Assembly (NCBI RefSeq): GCF_900155965.1
Contig: NZ_FTMG01000012.1
Coordinates: 1 to 64,000, forward strand
Direction of reading: 5' to 3'
Length of the DNA stretch: 64,000 nt
Source: Mucilaginibacter lappiensis
Lineage (GTDB): Bacteria; Bacteroidota; Bacteroidia; Sphingobacteriales; Sphingobacteriaceae
This document shows, one piece after another, positions 17,398 to 25,960 of this stretch. The notes beneath the pieces were generated by a model. That model had not been told where the DNA came from, ran no database searches, and worked only from the letters and a program-made list of their open reading frames with translations. The stretch's first letter is position 1; the number at the start of each line of letters is the position of its first letter. The position numbers and the translations under genes were made by a program.

Positions 17398-18744
17398 TTA
17401 TAATTTAATAGGTACCCCTCTGTAAAAATCGTAGATCTTTAAGGTTAATAGTGTATTGTATTTGGCTTGTATAAAAGCCTGCTGGGCTTGTACGTACAGG
17501 TTTTTCTGCAATAAAAAATCCACTGTGTTGGCTACCCCCACTTTCAGTTGCTCACTGGCAATGCGGTAGCTTTCCTTACTGTATTTATATTCTTCGCTGG
17601 CCGCATCGTATTGGCTGCGCGCGTTTTGTACGTTGATGTAAGCGCGCTCCACCGTTTGTGACAGGGTGATGCGGGTGTTTGTAAGATCGAGCTGTGCCTG
17701 TTTTACGTTGATTTTGGCTTCCTCCACCTGTGTTTTTACCACCCGCTTGGTAAAAATGGGTATGGCCAATGTAAGTCCCATTTGTTGGGTGAAATTGTTA
17801 TTGAGCTGGTAACCGAAGGAGGTGCCCTGTCCGTTGGCATAGCCCGAGTTGAGGGATGCCCCACCCGTTAACGTTGGTTTGTAACCCGCACGGGCCTTAT
17901 CTACATCATATTGCGCTATTTTAACTCCCAGCTCACCGTTTTTAACCTCCGGACGGTTTTGCAGGGCGGTTTGCTCCGCATCATGGAAAGCAGCTACAGT
18001 ATCTATCGGCGCTATTACAGTATCGGGTTTGGTAATATCAAACCGGGAGTCGCTGGGCAAAAGTAGCAGTTGCTTCAAGGTGATAAGGTCACCGCGCTCG
18101 GCATTTTGCGAATTCACCAGTGTGTACTGATCCGATGCCTGCTGTGCCTGTAGCTGGATAAGATCTTTACGGGCTACACTGCCCACATTGTATCTTTTTT
18201 GTTCCAAGGCCACCTGCGCTTTGGTGGTGTTAAGCAGGTCGGTGTTGTAAATAATGTTTTCCTTATCCAGCAGTATGGCCAGGTACGCCTGGGTTATTTG
18301 CAGGGTAATATCGTTTTCCTGCTGTATAATGTTCAGGTTGGCCGATTGTACCGACAGGTTTTTTTGCTGGATGTTGTTATTGATATAGCTGCCATTATAT
18401 ATAGTAACATTTGAACTTAAACCATATGAACCAGACAGGTTGTAGCCCGAATGACGGCCATTATCGCCGTTGCTGAAATTGTTGCCATGAGCAGCAGTTT
18501 GCGAAGCTGAGCCCGAAAGATCTGGCAGGCGGGCTGCTTTTGCCAGCAGATATTCCTGCTGACTGGTCTGTTGTGAAAGCCGGAGTGTATTGATCTGGAT
18601 ATTATTCTTTTTGGCATAATCAATACATTTTGCCAAATCCCAGTTGATGGTAGTACCAACTAATGTACTATCCTGCGCATAAAGGCTAAAACAACCCGAC
18701 ACGAGCACGACTAAAAGGAGGATATGTTTTTTTAATAACAGCAT
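17398..18744 (-). CDS. TolC family outer-membrane channel
   Basis: This 448-residue protein has a signal peptide (1-23, ending FSLYAQ) and two repeated halves with the long helical TolC pattern: LAKCIDYAKKNNIQINTLRL in the first half and VEEAKINVKQAQLDLTNTRI with YKYSKESYRIASEQLKVGV in the second. It is the first gene of the operon, 12 nt before the MacA-like gene. It would provide the outer-membrane exit duct. Confidence 0.9.
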   Translation of the reverse strand: MLLLKKHILLLVVLVSGCFSLYAQDSTLVGTTINWDLAKCIDYAKKNNIQINTLRLSQQTSQQEYLLAKAARLPDLSGSASQTAAHGNNFSNGDNGRHSGYNLSGSYGLSSNVTIYNGSYINNNIQQKNLSVQSANLNIIQQENDITLQITQAYLAILLDKENIIYNTDLLNTTKAQVALEQKRYNVGSVARKDLIQLQAQQASDQYTLVNSQNAERGDLITLKQLLLLPSDSRFDITKPDTVIAPIDTVAAFHDAEQTALQNRPEVKNGELGVKIAQYDVDKARAGYKPTLTGGASLNSGYANGQGTSFGYQLNNNFTQQMGLTLAIPIFTKRVVKTQVEEAKINVKQAQLDLTNTRITLSQTVERAYINVQNARSQYDAASEEYKYSKESYRIASEQLKVGVANTVDFLLQKNLYVQAQQAFIQAKYNTLLTLKIYDFYRGVPIKL

Positions 18745-19083
18745 AGCGTAAGGTTATGCAGGCTAACGCCTTGTGTATCTTAGTATTGATAGTGTTAATA
18801 CACTGAACGTTAAAAATGTTTCATGTAATGCATCAATAGGCCGTCAATCTATGTAATAATTGTATTACCGATATTTTTAGTGAATTATATTTCCTGTAAC
18901 GAAAATCATTCAAACGTTAGGGAACCAGTAGGGATGGGCATTATTTTAATGCCCTCGCTATTTTATAAAAAAGGAGAACACCACTATGGTCTTTAGTCCG
19001 TCTGTTACTTAAAAAAAGTATATTTTAGCATTGTTATTTGGACTGACCGCCCAGGTTAGTTTTTTGAAAACGGATTCCCTGCG
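18745..19083. other. Intergenic region between divergent efflux and regulator genes
   Basis: This 339-bp gap must hold promoters for the TolC operon (minus) and the Kelch-SARP regulator (plus), but I find no exact TAnnTTTG box. It contains a small hairpin, GGGCATT (18936-18942) with AATGCCC (18948-18954). It also has a 9-codon frame (18986-19012) preceded by an unusually good Shine-Dalgarno, AAAGGAG. Nothing else is evident. Confidence 0.4.
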
Positions 19084-21669
19084 ATGATAAAAAAAGAGAA
19101 AGTTTTAATACTTCATTTAAAGGTATATAAGATCGTATTGCTTTTTATTTTATTTGCACCCGCACTTAAAAGCCAGGCACAGGGGTTAATGTTTAACTCC
19201 AACGATAGCCTGATGGGCCAACGCACCTCTTATACGGTATTCAGTTCCGATGTACCCACTTTTCATGACCACTTACGGATGAGCTTCGATCTGTCGTTAT
19301 GGGATAAGGAACACCTGGGTTATGTTTTTAATATTATCGACGGCCATAAAAACTCCTACAGTTTAACTTATATCTATAATTATAACGGCTCGCCTGCACT
19401 GAATTTTAATATCGACAGTAAAAGCAACAAGATCAAGATCCCGCTTCATTTATCACAATTGAATAAGCGGGTCTGGATAAATGTTAAAGTTGATATTGAC
19501 CTCAAAGCTAATGTGGTGACTTTTTATGTAAATGGTCAGGTATACAAGGCTGTGGATTTCGGCTTTGATGACCAGATAACACCGATCGTCACTTTTGGAA
19601 AAAATCCGCATTACTCAGATGTGCCTAAAATGGCCGTTAAGAATTTAACCATAAGCAACGATAATAAAACGTACACCTTTCCGCTGAATGAATGGTCTGG
19701 CAATGATGTTCATGACAGCTCAGGTGAGATCCTTGGGCATGTTGATAACCCGGTTTGGCTTATCAATGGCTCCTACTTTTGGGAAAAAAGGGTCACATTT
19801 AGCTTTCACGAAGTAGCCGGCGCTAATTTTAACCTTCAAGATCAGTCGTTGCTTGTTTTTAAAAGCGACTCGCTGATCCGCTATGATATGAAGAGCGGTG
19901 GTATATCGACCAAAGTATTTCAGAATAAAGTGCCTGTACCCTTATTGCTGGGCAAAAGTATCATCAACACCCGCGAGAATAAGCTGTATGCCTACGAGGT
20001 GCTGCGGGCCCCTAAGCCCGGTCCTTGCATAGCCTCGCTTGATCTCAATACACTGAAATGGGATGTTGTTGGGATCGCTAATATCAAAGAACAAAGGCAC
20101 CATCACAACATTTTTTACGACAAGGATCAAAACGACCTATACCTTTTTGGCGGTTATGGCTCGTTTGCCTATCATAATGATTTTTTTAAACTTAATAAGC
20201 AAACCGACAGTTGGGATAAGGCAACATTTACCGGTGACAGGATCAGCCCACGCTTTTTTTCGGCCAGCAGTCAGGCCAATGAAAGCAATGAGGTTTATAT
20301 ATTCGGAGGTTATGGCAACCAGTCTGGCAACCAGATTGTGGGCGGCAGGCATTTTTATGATCTGTATCAGGTTAATCTGACTAATCACACCATCAAAAAA
20401 TGCTGGGAAATCAAACCCAATGAAGAGGATTTTGTACCCACCAACAACCTCATCATTTCTAAAGACGGCCAATATTTTTATGCCCTGTGCTACCCGCATG
20501 AACGGCCAAAAACCCAATTAAGGTTATATAAATTCTCTATTAAGAACGGCTCATACCAGGTAGTGAGCGGAACTATCCCGGTTACGTCTGAACGGATTGA
20601 GAGCGATATCAACCTGTTTTTTAACCCTGTACAGGATGAGTTTTTTTGCGTCATACAGGAATTTACCGATCCTAACCGGTCAACTATCCGCGTCCTGGCG
20701 CTGGAATTTCCGCCGGTAAGCCAGCAGGAATATGAACAATCCCAAAAATCCATTGCCCCACCCCGCCCGGTTTTTAAGTATGTAATATTTGGCGGAGGGG
20801 CTATCCTGGTAATTGGTATAACATTCCTGATCATCAAAAAAAGGCGGGTGAAACAACCGGCACCAGAACCACTTGAAGAAGAAGATACCGGGGTTGCCGT
20901 TATTAATAAAAAGAACGATGAAAAGCGCGCCAATGCTATTTACCTGTTAGGTGAATTTACCGTGTATGATAAGAACAGCCGGGATATCACTTACCTGTTC
21001 AGCCCCAAAATAAAACAGTTGTTCATCCTCCTGTTGCTCAACAGCAGGAATGCGACCGGCGTGGTATCCAAAAAAATATCCACCATTTTATGGCCTGATA
21101 AAGATGTGGCCAAAACAAAGAACATTAAAGGGGTTACAATTAATCACCTGCGCAATATTATTGCCGATATAGGCGGTATCGAACTCACCTTTTTGAACGA
21201 TACCTATTGTTTTAAGCTGGACGACAACCTTTTTTGCGATTACTTTATCGTAACCAACACCCTGGAGCAAATCAATGGTCCTGATAAGGCTGCTGAAGCA
21301 GCTATCCTCCAATACTTTGACCTGATTGCCCGCGGGGGACTGCTGCAGTATATCCCCGAAACCTGGCTGGACGATATTAAGCTCGGGTACGAAGAAGCCC
21401 TGATGCCCGTAATATTACCCGAGGTAAAAAAGGTATACGAAAGTGGCGATTTCCGTAAGGCGCTGGACATTGCCCGTGTTGTTTTAAATATCGACCCGTT
21501 TAATGATACCGCTTTGAAATACAAGCTTAAGGCACTCCGCCGCATCAAGGGAATTGAATATGCCCGCAAGGTGTATGACGAATTTACCGCCGAGTACGAA
21601 AAATCATTAGGTATCAGTTACGAGGTCTCTTTTGATAAGATTTGTTCCAACAAAACGGAGCCGCGGTAA
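19084..21669 (+). CDS. Membrane one-component regulator: LamG-like + Kelch propeller + TM + SARP/BTAD
   Basis: This 861-residue protein has a signal anchor (about 12-33), a concanavalin/LamG-like beta sandwich (about 40-235) and a Kelch-type beta propeller (about 240-545, blades seen as DLYLFGGYGS and EVYIFGGYGN). One membrane helix (about 564-584) is followed by positive KKRR. The cytoplasmic C-terminus has an OmpR-like winged helix (about 620-700, with SPKIKQLFILLLLNS) and a TPR-like BTAD domain (about 740-850) with GDFRKALDIARVVLNIDPFN. This is the SARP activator layout. The protein would sense a ligand outside the inner membrane and bind DNA directly. It precedes the SusC-SusD locus on the same strand and is its likely regulator. 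Confidence 0.75.
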   Translation: MIKKEKVLILHLKVYKIVLLFILFAPALKSQAQGLMFNSNDSLMGQRTSYTVFSSDVPTFHDHLRMSFDLSLWDKEHLGYVFNIIDGHKNSYSLTYIYNYNGSPALNFNIDSKSNKIKIPLHLSQLNKRVWINVKVDIDLKANVVTFYVNGQVYKAVDFGFDDQITPIVTFGKNPHYSDVPKMAVKNLTISNDNKTYTFPLNEWSGNDVHDSSGEILGHVDNPVWLINGSYFWEKRVTFSFHEVAGANFNLQDQSLLVFKSDSLIRYDMKSGGISTKVFQNKVPVPLLLGKSIINTRENKLYAYEVLRAPKPGPCIASLDLNTLKWDVVGIANIKEQRHHHNIFYDKDQNDLYLFGGYGSFAYHNDFFKLNKQTDSWDKATFTGDRISPRFFSASSQANESNEVYIFGGYGNQSGNQIVGGRHFYDLYQVNLTNHTIKKCWEIKPNEEDFVPTNNLIISKDGQYFYALCYPHERPKTQLRLYKFSIKNGSYQVVSGTIPVTSERIESDINLFFNPVQDEFFCVIQEFTDPNRSTIRVLALEFPPVSQQEYEQSQKSIAPPRPVFKYVIFGGGAILVIGITFLIIKKRRVKQPAPEPLEEEDTGVAVINKKNDEKRANAIYLLGEFTVYDKNSRDITYLFSPKIKQLFILLLLNSRNATGVVSKKISTILWPDKDVAKTKNIKGVTINHLRNIIADIGGIELTFLNDTYCFKLDDNLFCDYFIVTNTLEQINGPDKAAEAAILQYFDLIARGGLLQYIPETWLDDIKLGYEEALMPVILPEVKKVYESGDFRKALDIARVVLNIDPFNDTALKYKLKALRRIKGIEYARKVYDEFTAEYEKSLGISYEVSFDKICSNKTEPR

Positions 21670-21960
21670 AAACATTTAACATTCTACAGCCTGAAAACTT
21701 TTTAAACCTTAAATTTTAACACTTTTCTGCTCGTTTTAGGGCTAAAAATGGGTGAAAATCGCGCGAAAAAACCTCATTTTAACACTTTTTAACAAATTTT
21801 AACATGGTTTTGAGTCGTTTTTAAAACTTTAAAAAGTATTAATTTATTGACTATCAAGAAAGTGTGTTAAAATAGGTCCATTTTTGGCCTTGTTTTGTCC
21901 TTAACAAAACAGCCCGGTTTCTCTGATAAAAAGAGAACCAGGCTGATGGTTTTATAAATA
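21668..21960 (+). repeat. AT-rich post-gene repeat, copy 1, ending in hairpin
   Basis: Starting at the stop of the regulator gene, this stretch shares blocks in order with 62015-62285: AAAACTTTTTAAA; AATTTTAACA; TTAAAACTTTAAAAAGTATT then AATTTAT; TTTTGTC then TTAAC; and AAACAGCCCGGTT. It ends in a hairpin (arms about 21910-21924 and 21932-21945) that can act as terminator. No protein is encoded. Both copies sit directly after a plus-strand stop codon. Confidence 0.6.
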
Positions 21961-22777
21961 TACGAAAAATTTGTGGAGAAACCCAATAGGGCGTTGCCTT
22001 CGGCTCGCGCTATCCGCTTATACGCCACAAGGCATTAGGCACGGACTCGGTATCCACTGCTAACGCATTTGTCTGAACCTTGATTTATAAGATTAAAGGA
22101 TTACCATGATTTTTTATTGTTCTTCCCCGTTCATTAGGTTTTCCCCGTCAGCAGAACAGCTTCGGGCGAAAGCGGGCAGAACAATGGTGGGCTGTGCGGT
22201 TGCGGGGCATAGCAAGTTTTTGCTGAAGTGTAAGGAAATGTGGGAACGAAGTGGAGCAAAATAATTGCAGCCCTGGTTTTGCCCGGTTTGCGGGGCAAAG
22301 GCCTTGTGCAGCAAAGATGCATTTCTGCTGAAAGCCTTTATTCGCACTTATTTATTTTTATTGGAGCTCATTATCTCGCTTCGCTCGGTCTGGTTACTTT
22401 GTGGCTACAAAGTAACTGGCCCTCCCGCGGCCAAGAGCGGGTCTGCGATAGACATACAGAAGAAGATCCTTCTCTCCGCTCAGGATGGGAGGATATAGCT
22501 ACGAGATTGCTTCGTCGTTCCTCCTTGCAATGACATATTGGTGAGCGCTTAGAATAGATCCTGAAACAAGTTCAGGATGACCTGTAGAGTTATTTCACTA
22601 TGGTTAATGAAATTTTAGCCATGTTAACCCGTTTATTAACCCATCTTTTAATACCACCGGGTATATAATTGTTGCGCCAAATGAACGCTTAGTGCCAATG
22701 TGCAGGTTTAACCAGCCTGTTTATACCAAACATTCATTTGGGCAAATTATTATAAACCATTTTAATCAATTTAATTT
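21961..22777. repeat. Patchwork of dispersed non-coding repeats before susC
   Basis: This 0.8-kb gap holds no credible gene. The 22110-22330 part is GC-richer than its surroundings and gives only spurious short frames. A perfect hairpin GTTACTTTGT/ACAAAGTAAC lies at 22393-22416, and a CCCGC/GCGGG pair follows. From 22455 there are REP-like phrases: AAGATCCTTCT with CTCAGGATG, then GAGATTGCTTCGTCGTTCCT, then ATCCTGAAACAAGTTCAGGA. These resemble short repeats scattered through Bacteroidota genomes. The susC promoter must lie in the last 200 nt, but no exact consensus box is seen. Confidence 0.5.
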
Positions 22778-25700
22778 ATGAAGGAAATTTTTACCTATTA
22801 TGGTGGGTGCCATGGTATCCATTATCCGGCAAAATTTAAAGGGGTGATACGGCATGGTATCATGGCCCTTTTGTTTTTGCTTGTATGCTCGGTGGCTATG
22901 GCCCAAACCAATCGTACCGGTACGGTTGTGGACGAAACCGGACAGGGGCTGCCCGGTGTAAGCGTAAAGATCAAGGGTACAACCATTGGTACCGTTACCA
23001 GTGTTGATGGCAAGTTTACCCTCAGCGTTTCAAACGACCAAACCCTGGCATTTACGTTTGTGGGTTACGCTTCGCAGGAGGTTGCCATTGGCAGCCAAAC
23101 GAGCATCAAAGTGTCCATGGTATCCAATGCCACCAATGTGAACGAGGTAGTGGTAGTAGGTTACGGTACGCAGAAAAAAGCAACCGTAACCGGGTCTATC
23201 GCATCGGTTACCAACAAGGAGATCGTAACTACCAAAAACGAGAACGTGCTGAACATGCTTACCGGTAAAGTAGCTGGTTTACGCATCGTACAAAATTCAT
23301 CGGAACCGGGCTCATTCGATAATGCTTTTGATATCCGTGGCTTTGGCAATCCGCTGGTGATTATTGACGGTGTACCTCGTGATAACATTTCCCGCTTAGA
23401 TCCCAATGATATTGAAAGTATCTCGGTGCTGAAAGATGCCTCGGCTGCTATTTATGGTGTACGCGCGGCAAACGGTGTGGTAATCGTGACCACCAAAAAA
23501 GGAAAAAAAGGTACTGTAGAATTGAATTACTCCGGCACTTACGGCTGGCAAATACCATCGTACATGCCAAAACCCGTGGGTGCTGTTGATTACATGACAC
23601 TAGTTAATGAGCAATTACTGCATAACGTAAACGGCGGGCAGGTTAAATATACCGATGCCGACTTTGCCGCTTATCGGAGCGGGGCTAAAAAGAGCACCGA
23701 CTGGTATAGCCCGGTTTTTGCCAACAGCGCCCCCCAGCAGCAGCATAACCTGAATGCCATAGGCGGTACCGATAACAGCAGCTATTTTGTGAGTATGGGT
23801 ATTACCGATCAGGACGGCTTTTTTAAGAGCGGTGATCTGAACTATAAAAGGTATAACCTGCGCTCGAACTTGACCACCAAAGTCAATAAAAACCTCACTA
23901 TTGATGTAAACCTGAGCGGAACCCTGGAGCAAAAGAACCAGCCTTACCAGGATGCCGCCTGGATCATCCGGTCGTTCTGGCGCCAGATACCTACACAAAG
24001 CATTTATGCCAATAATAACCCTGCTTACCTGGCCAATGGCGAGGTTGACGGATCAAACCCGGTAGCCATGGCCGATGCCGATATTGATGGTTATAAACAA
24101 ATCAACAATAAGTGGCTGCAATCGTCAGTTTCTGCAACCTACAATGTACCGTTTGTACAGGGACTGAGCGCTAAAGGTTTGTATAATTACGACTATTACA
24201 TGTCGAGCAATAAACTATACCAAAGGTCATACAACCAGTATACTTATGATGCCAATTCCCAAACGTATAGCGCTATAGCCAATCAAACACCGGGTTCATT
24301 AACCAGGCAGTTTTACGAAAAGCCCACCAGCTTAATGCAATTATCATTAAACTATAACCGCGCTTTTAAGGGTGGGCATAATATTACTGCTTTAGCGCTT
24401 TATGAAGAGAGCGAGCAAAAAGGGGATAATTTTAACGCGCAACGCCAGCTGTCGTTACCGGTTGATCAGTTAGGGGCTGGTAATGCGTTAAACCAAACAG
24501 CCACTGTAGATAATAATTACCCTTATGATTATATCACCAAATCATTTGTGGGCAGGGTGAACTACGATTACAAAGGAAAATACCTGGCCGAATTCAGTTT
24601 CAGGGATGATGGCAGCTCCAAAAATTCCCCGCTTAAACGCTGGGGCTTTTTCCCGGGTGCATCAGTAGGATGGCGGGTATCTCAGGAAGATTTTTGGAAA
24701 AAGTCAAAAGCGCTGTCGTTTATTGATGATCTTAAGATCCGTTTATCATATGCCAAATTGGGTGATGATGCAGGCTTAAATGCTTATCAGTACTTGAGCG
24801 GTTATAACTATCCGGCAAATGGCGATAATAATCAAACGCCTCCGGGCTCGGTGTTTGACGGCACTTTTGTAAATGGGGCGCAAAGCCGGGGTATTCCAAA
24901 TCCTTATATTTTTTGGTATGTAGCTAAAACCTACAATGCAGGTATCGACCTGCAGGCCTGGAACGGCTTACTGGGTTTAACCGTTGACGCCTTCAGGCGC
25001 GACAGGAGCGGCTTACTGGATACCCGCGCCGATAATTTACCAGGTGTAGTAGGGGCCGGTTTGCCACAGGAAAACCTGAACAGCGATCGTGCGCAAGGGT
25101 TCGATATCGAACTGAATCACCGTTACCATATAGGCAGCTTTAATTATTTTGTAAAAGGAACCTTTGGTTATACCCGTACCCAATGGATCAGCAAGGTACA
25201 TTCGGAGTATGGCAACTCCCAACTTAACTGGCATAATAATAACGATAACCGCTACAGCAATATTTTCTGGGGATATGGCTCAAACGGGCAATTTCAGAAT
25301 TATCAGCAGATATTGAACAGCCCGCAGTTTGTATCACGTAATGCGGTGGTGGGCGATTATATTCTGCAAGATTGGAACGGCGACGGCGTGATCAATGATC
25401 AGGACGTACACCCTATTGCGCAAAATGTAAGTAATAACAACTATAGCGTACCATCAACCACGTTTGGCTTAACGCTGGGCGGTTCATATAAGGGGTTTGA
25501 CATCAGCACCGTATGGCAGGGTGCTACCGGTATCAACGTGTCTTATATCGAACAGCTCAACATCCCGCTTTGGGGTGGGGGCAGCGCGCTGGCCATGTTT
25601 ATGGATAGGTATCACCCAACCGACCCTAAGGCCGACCCTTACGACCCTAACACCGTATGGACACCGGGCACCTTTGCCCTTACCGGTACCACGGCCGATG

Positions 25701-25948
25701 TTAACTCGCTTTCCAATATCCACAGCGCGGCTTATGTAAGGCTAAAATCGGCCGAATTGGGTTACAGTATTACACCGGCCGTGGCCAAAAGATTAGGTAT
25801 CAAAGGAGCACGAATCTTTGTAAATGGTTACAATGTGCTAACCATCACCAATTTAAAATACCTTGATCCGGAACACCCATCGGCCAATTACGGCTATTTA
25901 TACCCATTAGATAAAATATTCTCCGTTGGTGTAAATGTTAAATTATAA
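22778..25948 (+). CDS. SusC/RagA family TonB-linked outer-membrane transporter
   Basis: This 1056-residue protein has a signal peptide (ending SVAMAQ near residue 43), a carboxypeptidase-regulatory-like domain (about 47-125, with GLPGVSVKIKGTTIGTVTS), a TonB-box-like VNEVVVVGYGTQKKATVTGS, a plug with the SusC signature ISVLKDASAAIYGVRAANGV, and a 22-strand-type barrel ending FSVGVNVKL. It would import glycan fragments released at the cell surface, together with the SusD-like lid. susD follows 12 nt downstream. The N-terminal lead is longer than usual; M29 (MALLFLLV) is another in-frame Met before the hydrophobic core. Confidence 0.95.
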   Translation: MKEIFTYYGGCHGIHYPAKFKGVIRHGIMALLFLLVCSVAMAQTNRTGTVVDETGQGLPGVSVKIKGTTIGTVTSVDGKFTLSVSNDQTLAFTFVGYASQEVAIGSQTSIKVSMVSNATNVNEVVVVGYGTQKKATVTGSIASVTNKEIVTTKNENVLNMLTGKVAGLRIVQNSSEPGSFDNAFDIRGFGNPLVIIDGVPRDNISRLDPNDIESISVLKDASAAIYGVRAANGVVIVTTKKGKKGTVELNYSGTYGWQIPSYMPKPVGAVDYMTLVNEQLLHNVNGGQVKYTDADFAAYRSGAKKSTDWYSPVFANSAPQQQHNLNAIGGTDNSSYFVSMGITDQDGFFKSGDLNYKRYNLRSNLTTKVNKNLTIDVNLSGTLEQKNQPYQDAAWIIRSFWRQIPTQSIYANNNPAYLANGEVDGSNPVAMADADIDGYKQINNKWLQSSVSATYNVPFVQGLSAKGLYNYDYYMSSNKLYQRSYNQYTYDANSQTYSAIANQTPGSLTRQFYEKPTSLMQLSLNYNRAFKGGHNITALALYEESEQKGDNFNAQRQLSLPVDQLGAGNALNQTATVDNNYPYDYITKSFVGRVNYDYKGKYLAEFSFRDDGSSKNSPLKRWGFFPGASVGWRVSQEDFWKKSKALSFIDDLKIRLSYAKLGDDAGLNAYQYLSGYNYPANGDNNQTPPGSVFDGTFVNGAQSRGIPNPYIFWYVAKTYNAGIDLQAWNGLLGLTVDAFRRDRSGLLDTRADNLPGVVGAGLPQENLNSDRAQGFDIELNHRYHIGSFNYFVKGTFGYTRTQWISKVHSEYGNSQLNWHNNNDNRYSNIFWGYGSNGQFQNYQQILNSPQFVSRNAVVGDYILQDWNGDGVINDQDVHPIAQNVSNNNYSVPSTTFGLTLGGSYKGFDISTVWQGATGINVSYIEQLNIPLWGGGSALAMFMDRYHPTDPKADPYDPNTVWTPGTFALTGTTADVNSLSNIHSAAYVRLKSAELGYSITPAVAKRLGIKGARIFVNGYNVLTITNLKYLDPEHPSANYGYLYPLDKIFSVGVNVKL

Positions 25949-25960
25949 TCCATACAGATC

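Noticed and set aside
22114..22533. Overlapping short frames on both strands before susC
   Set aside because: They fall in repeat-rich non-coding sequence, overlap each other, and show no domain or composition typical of a protein.
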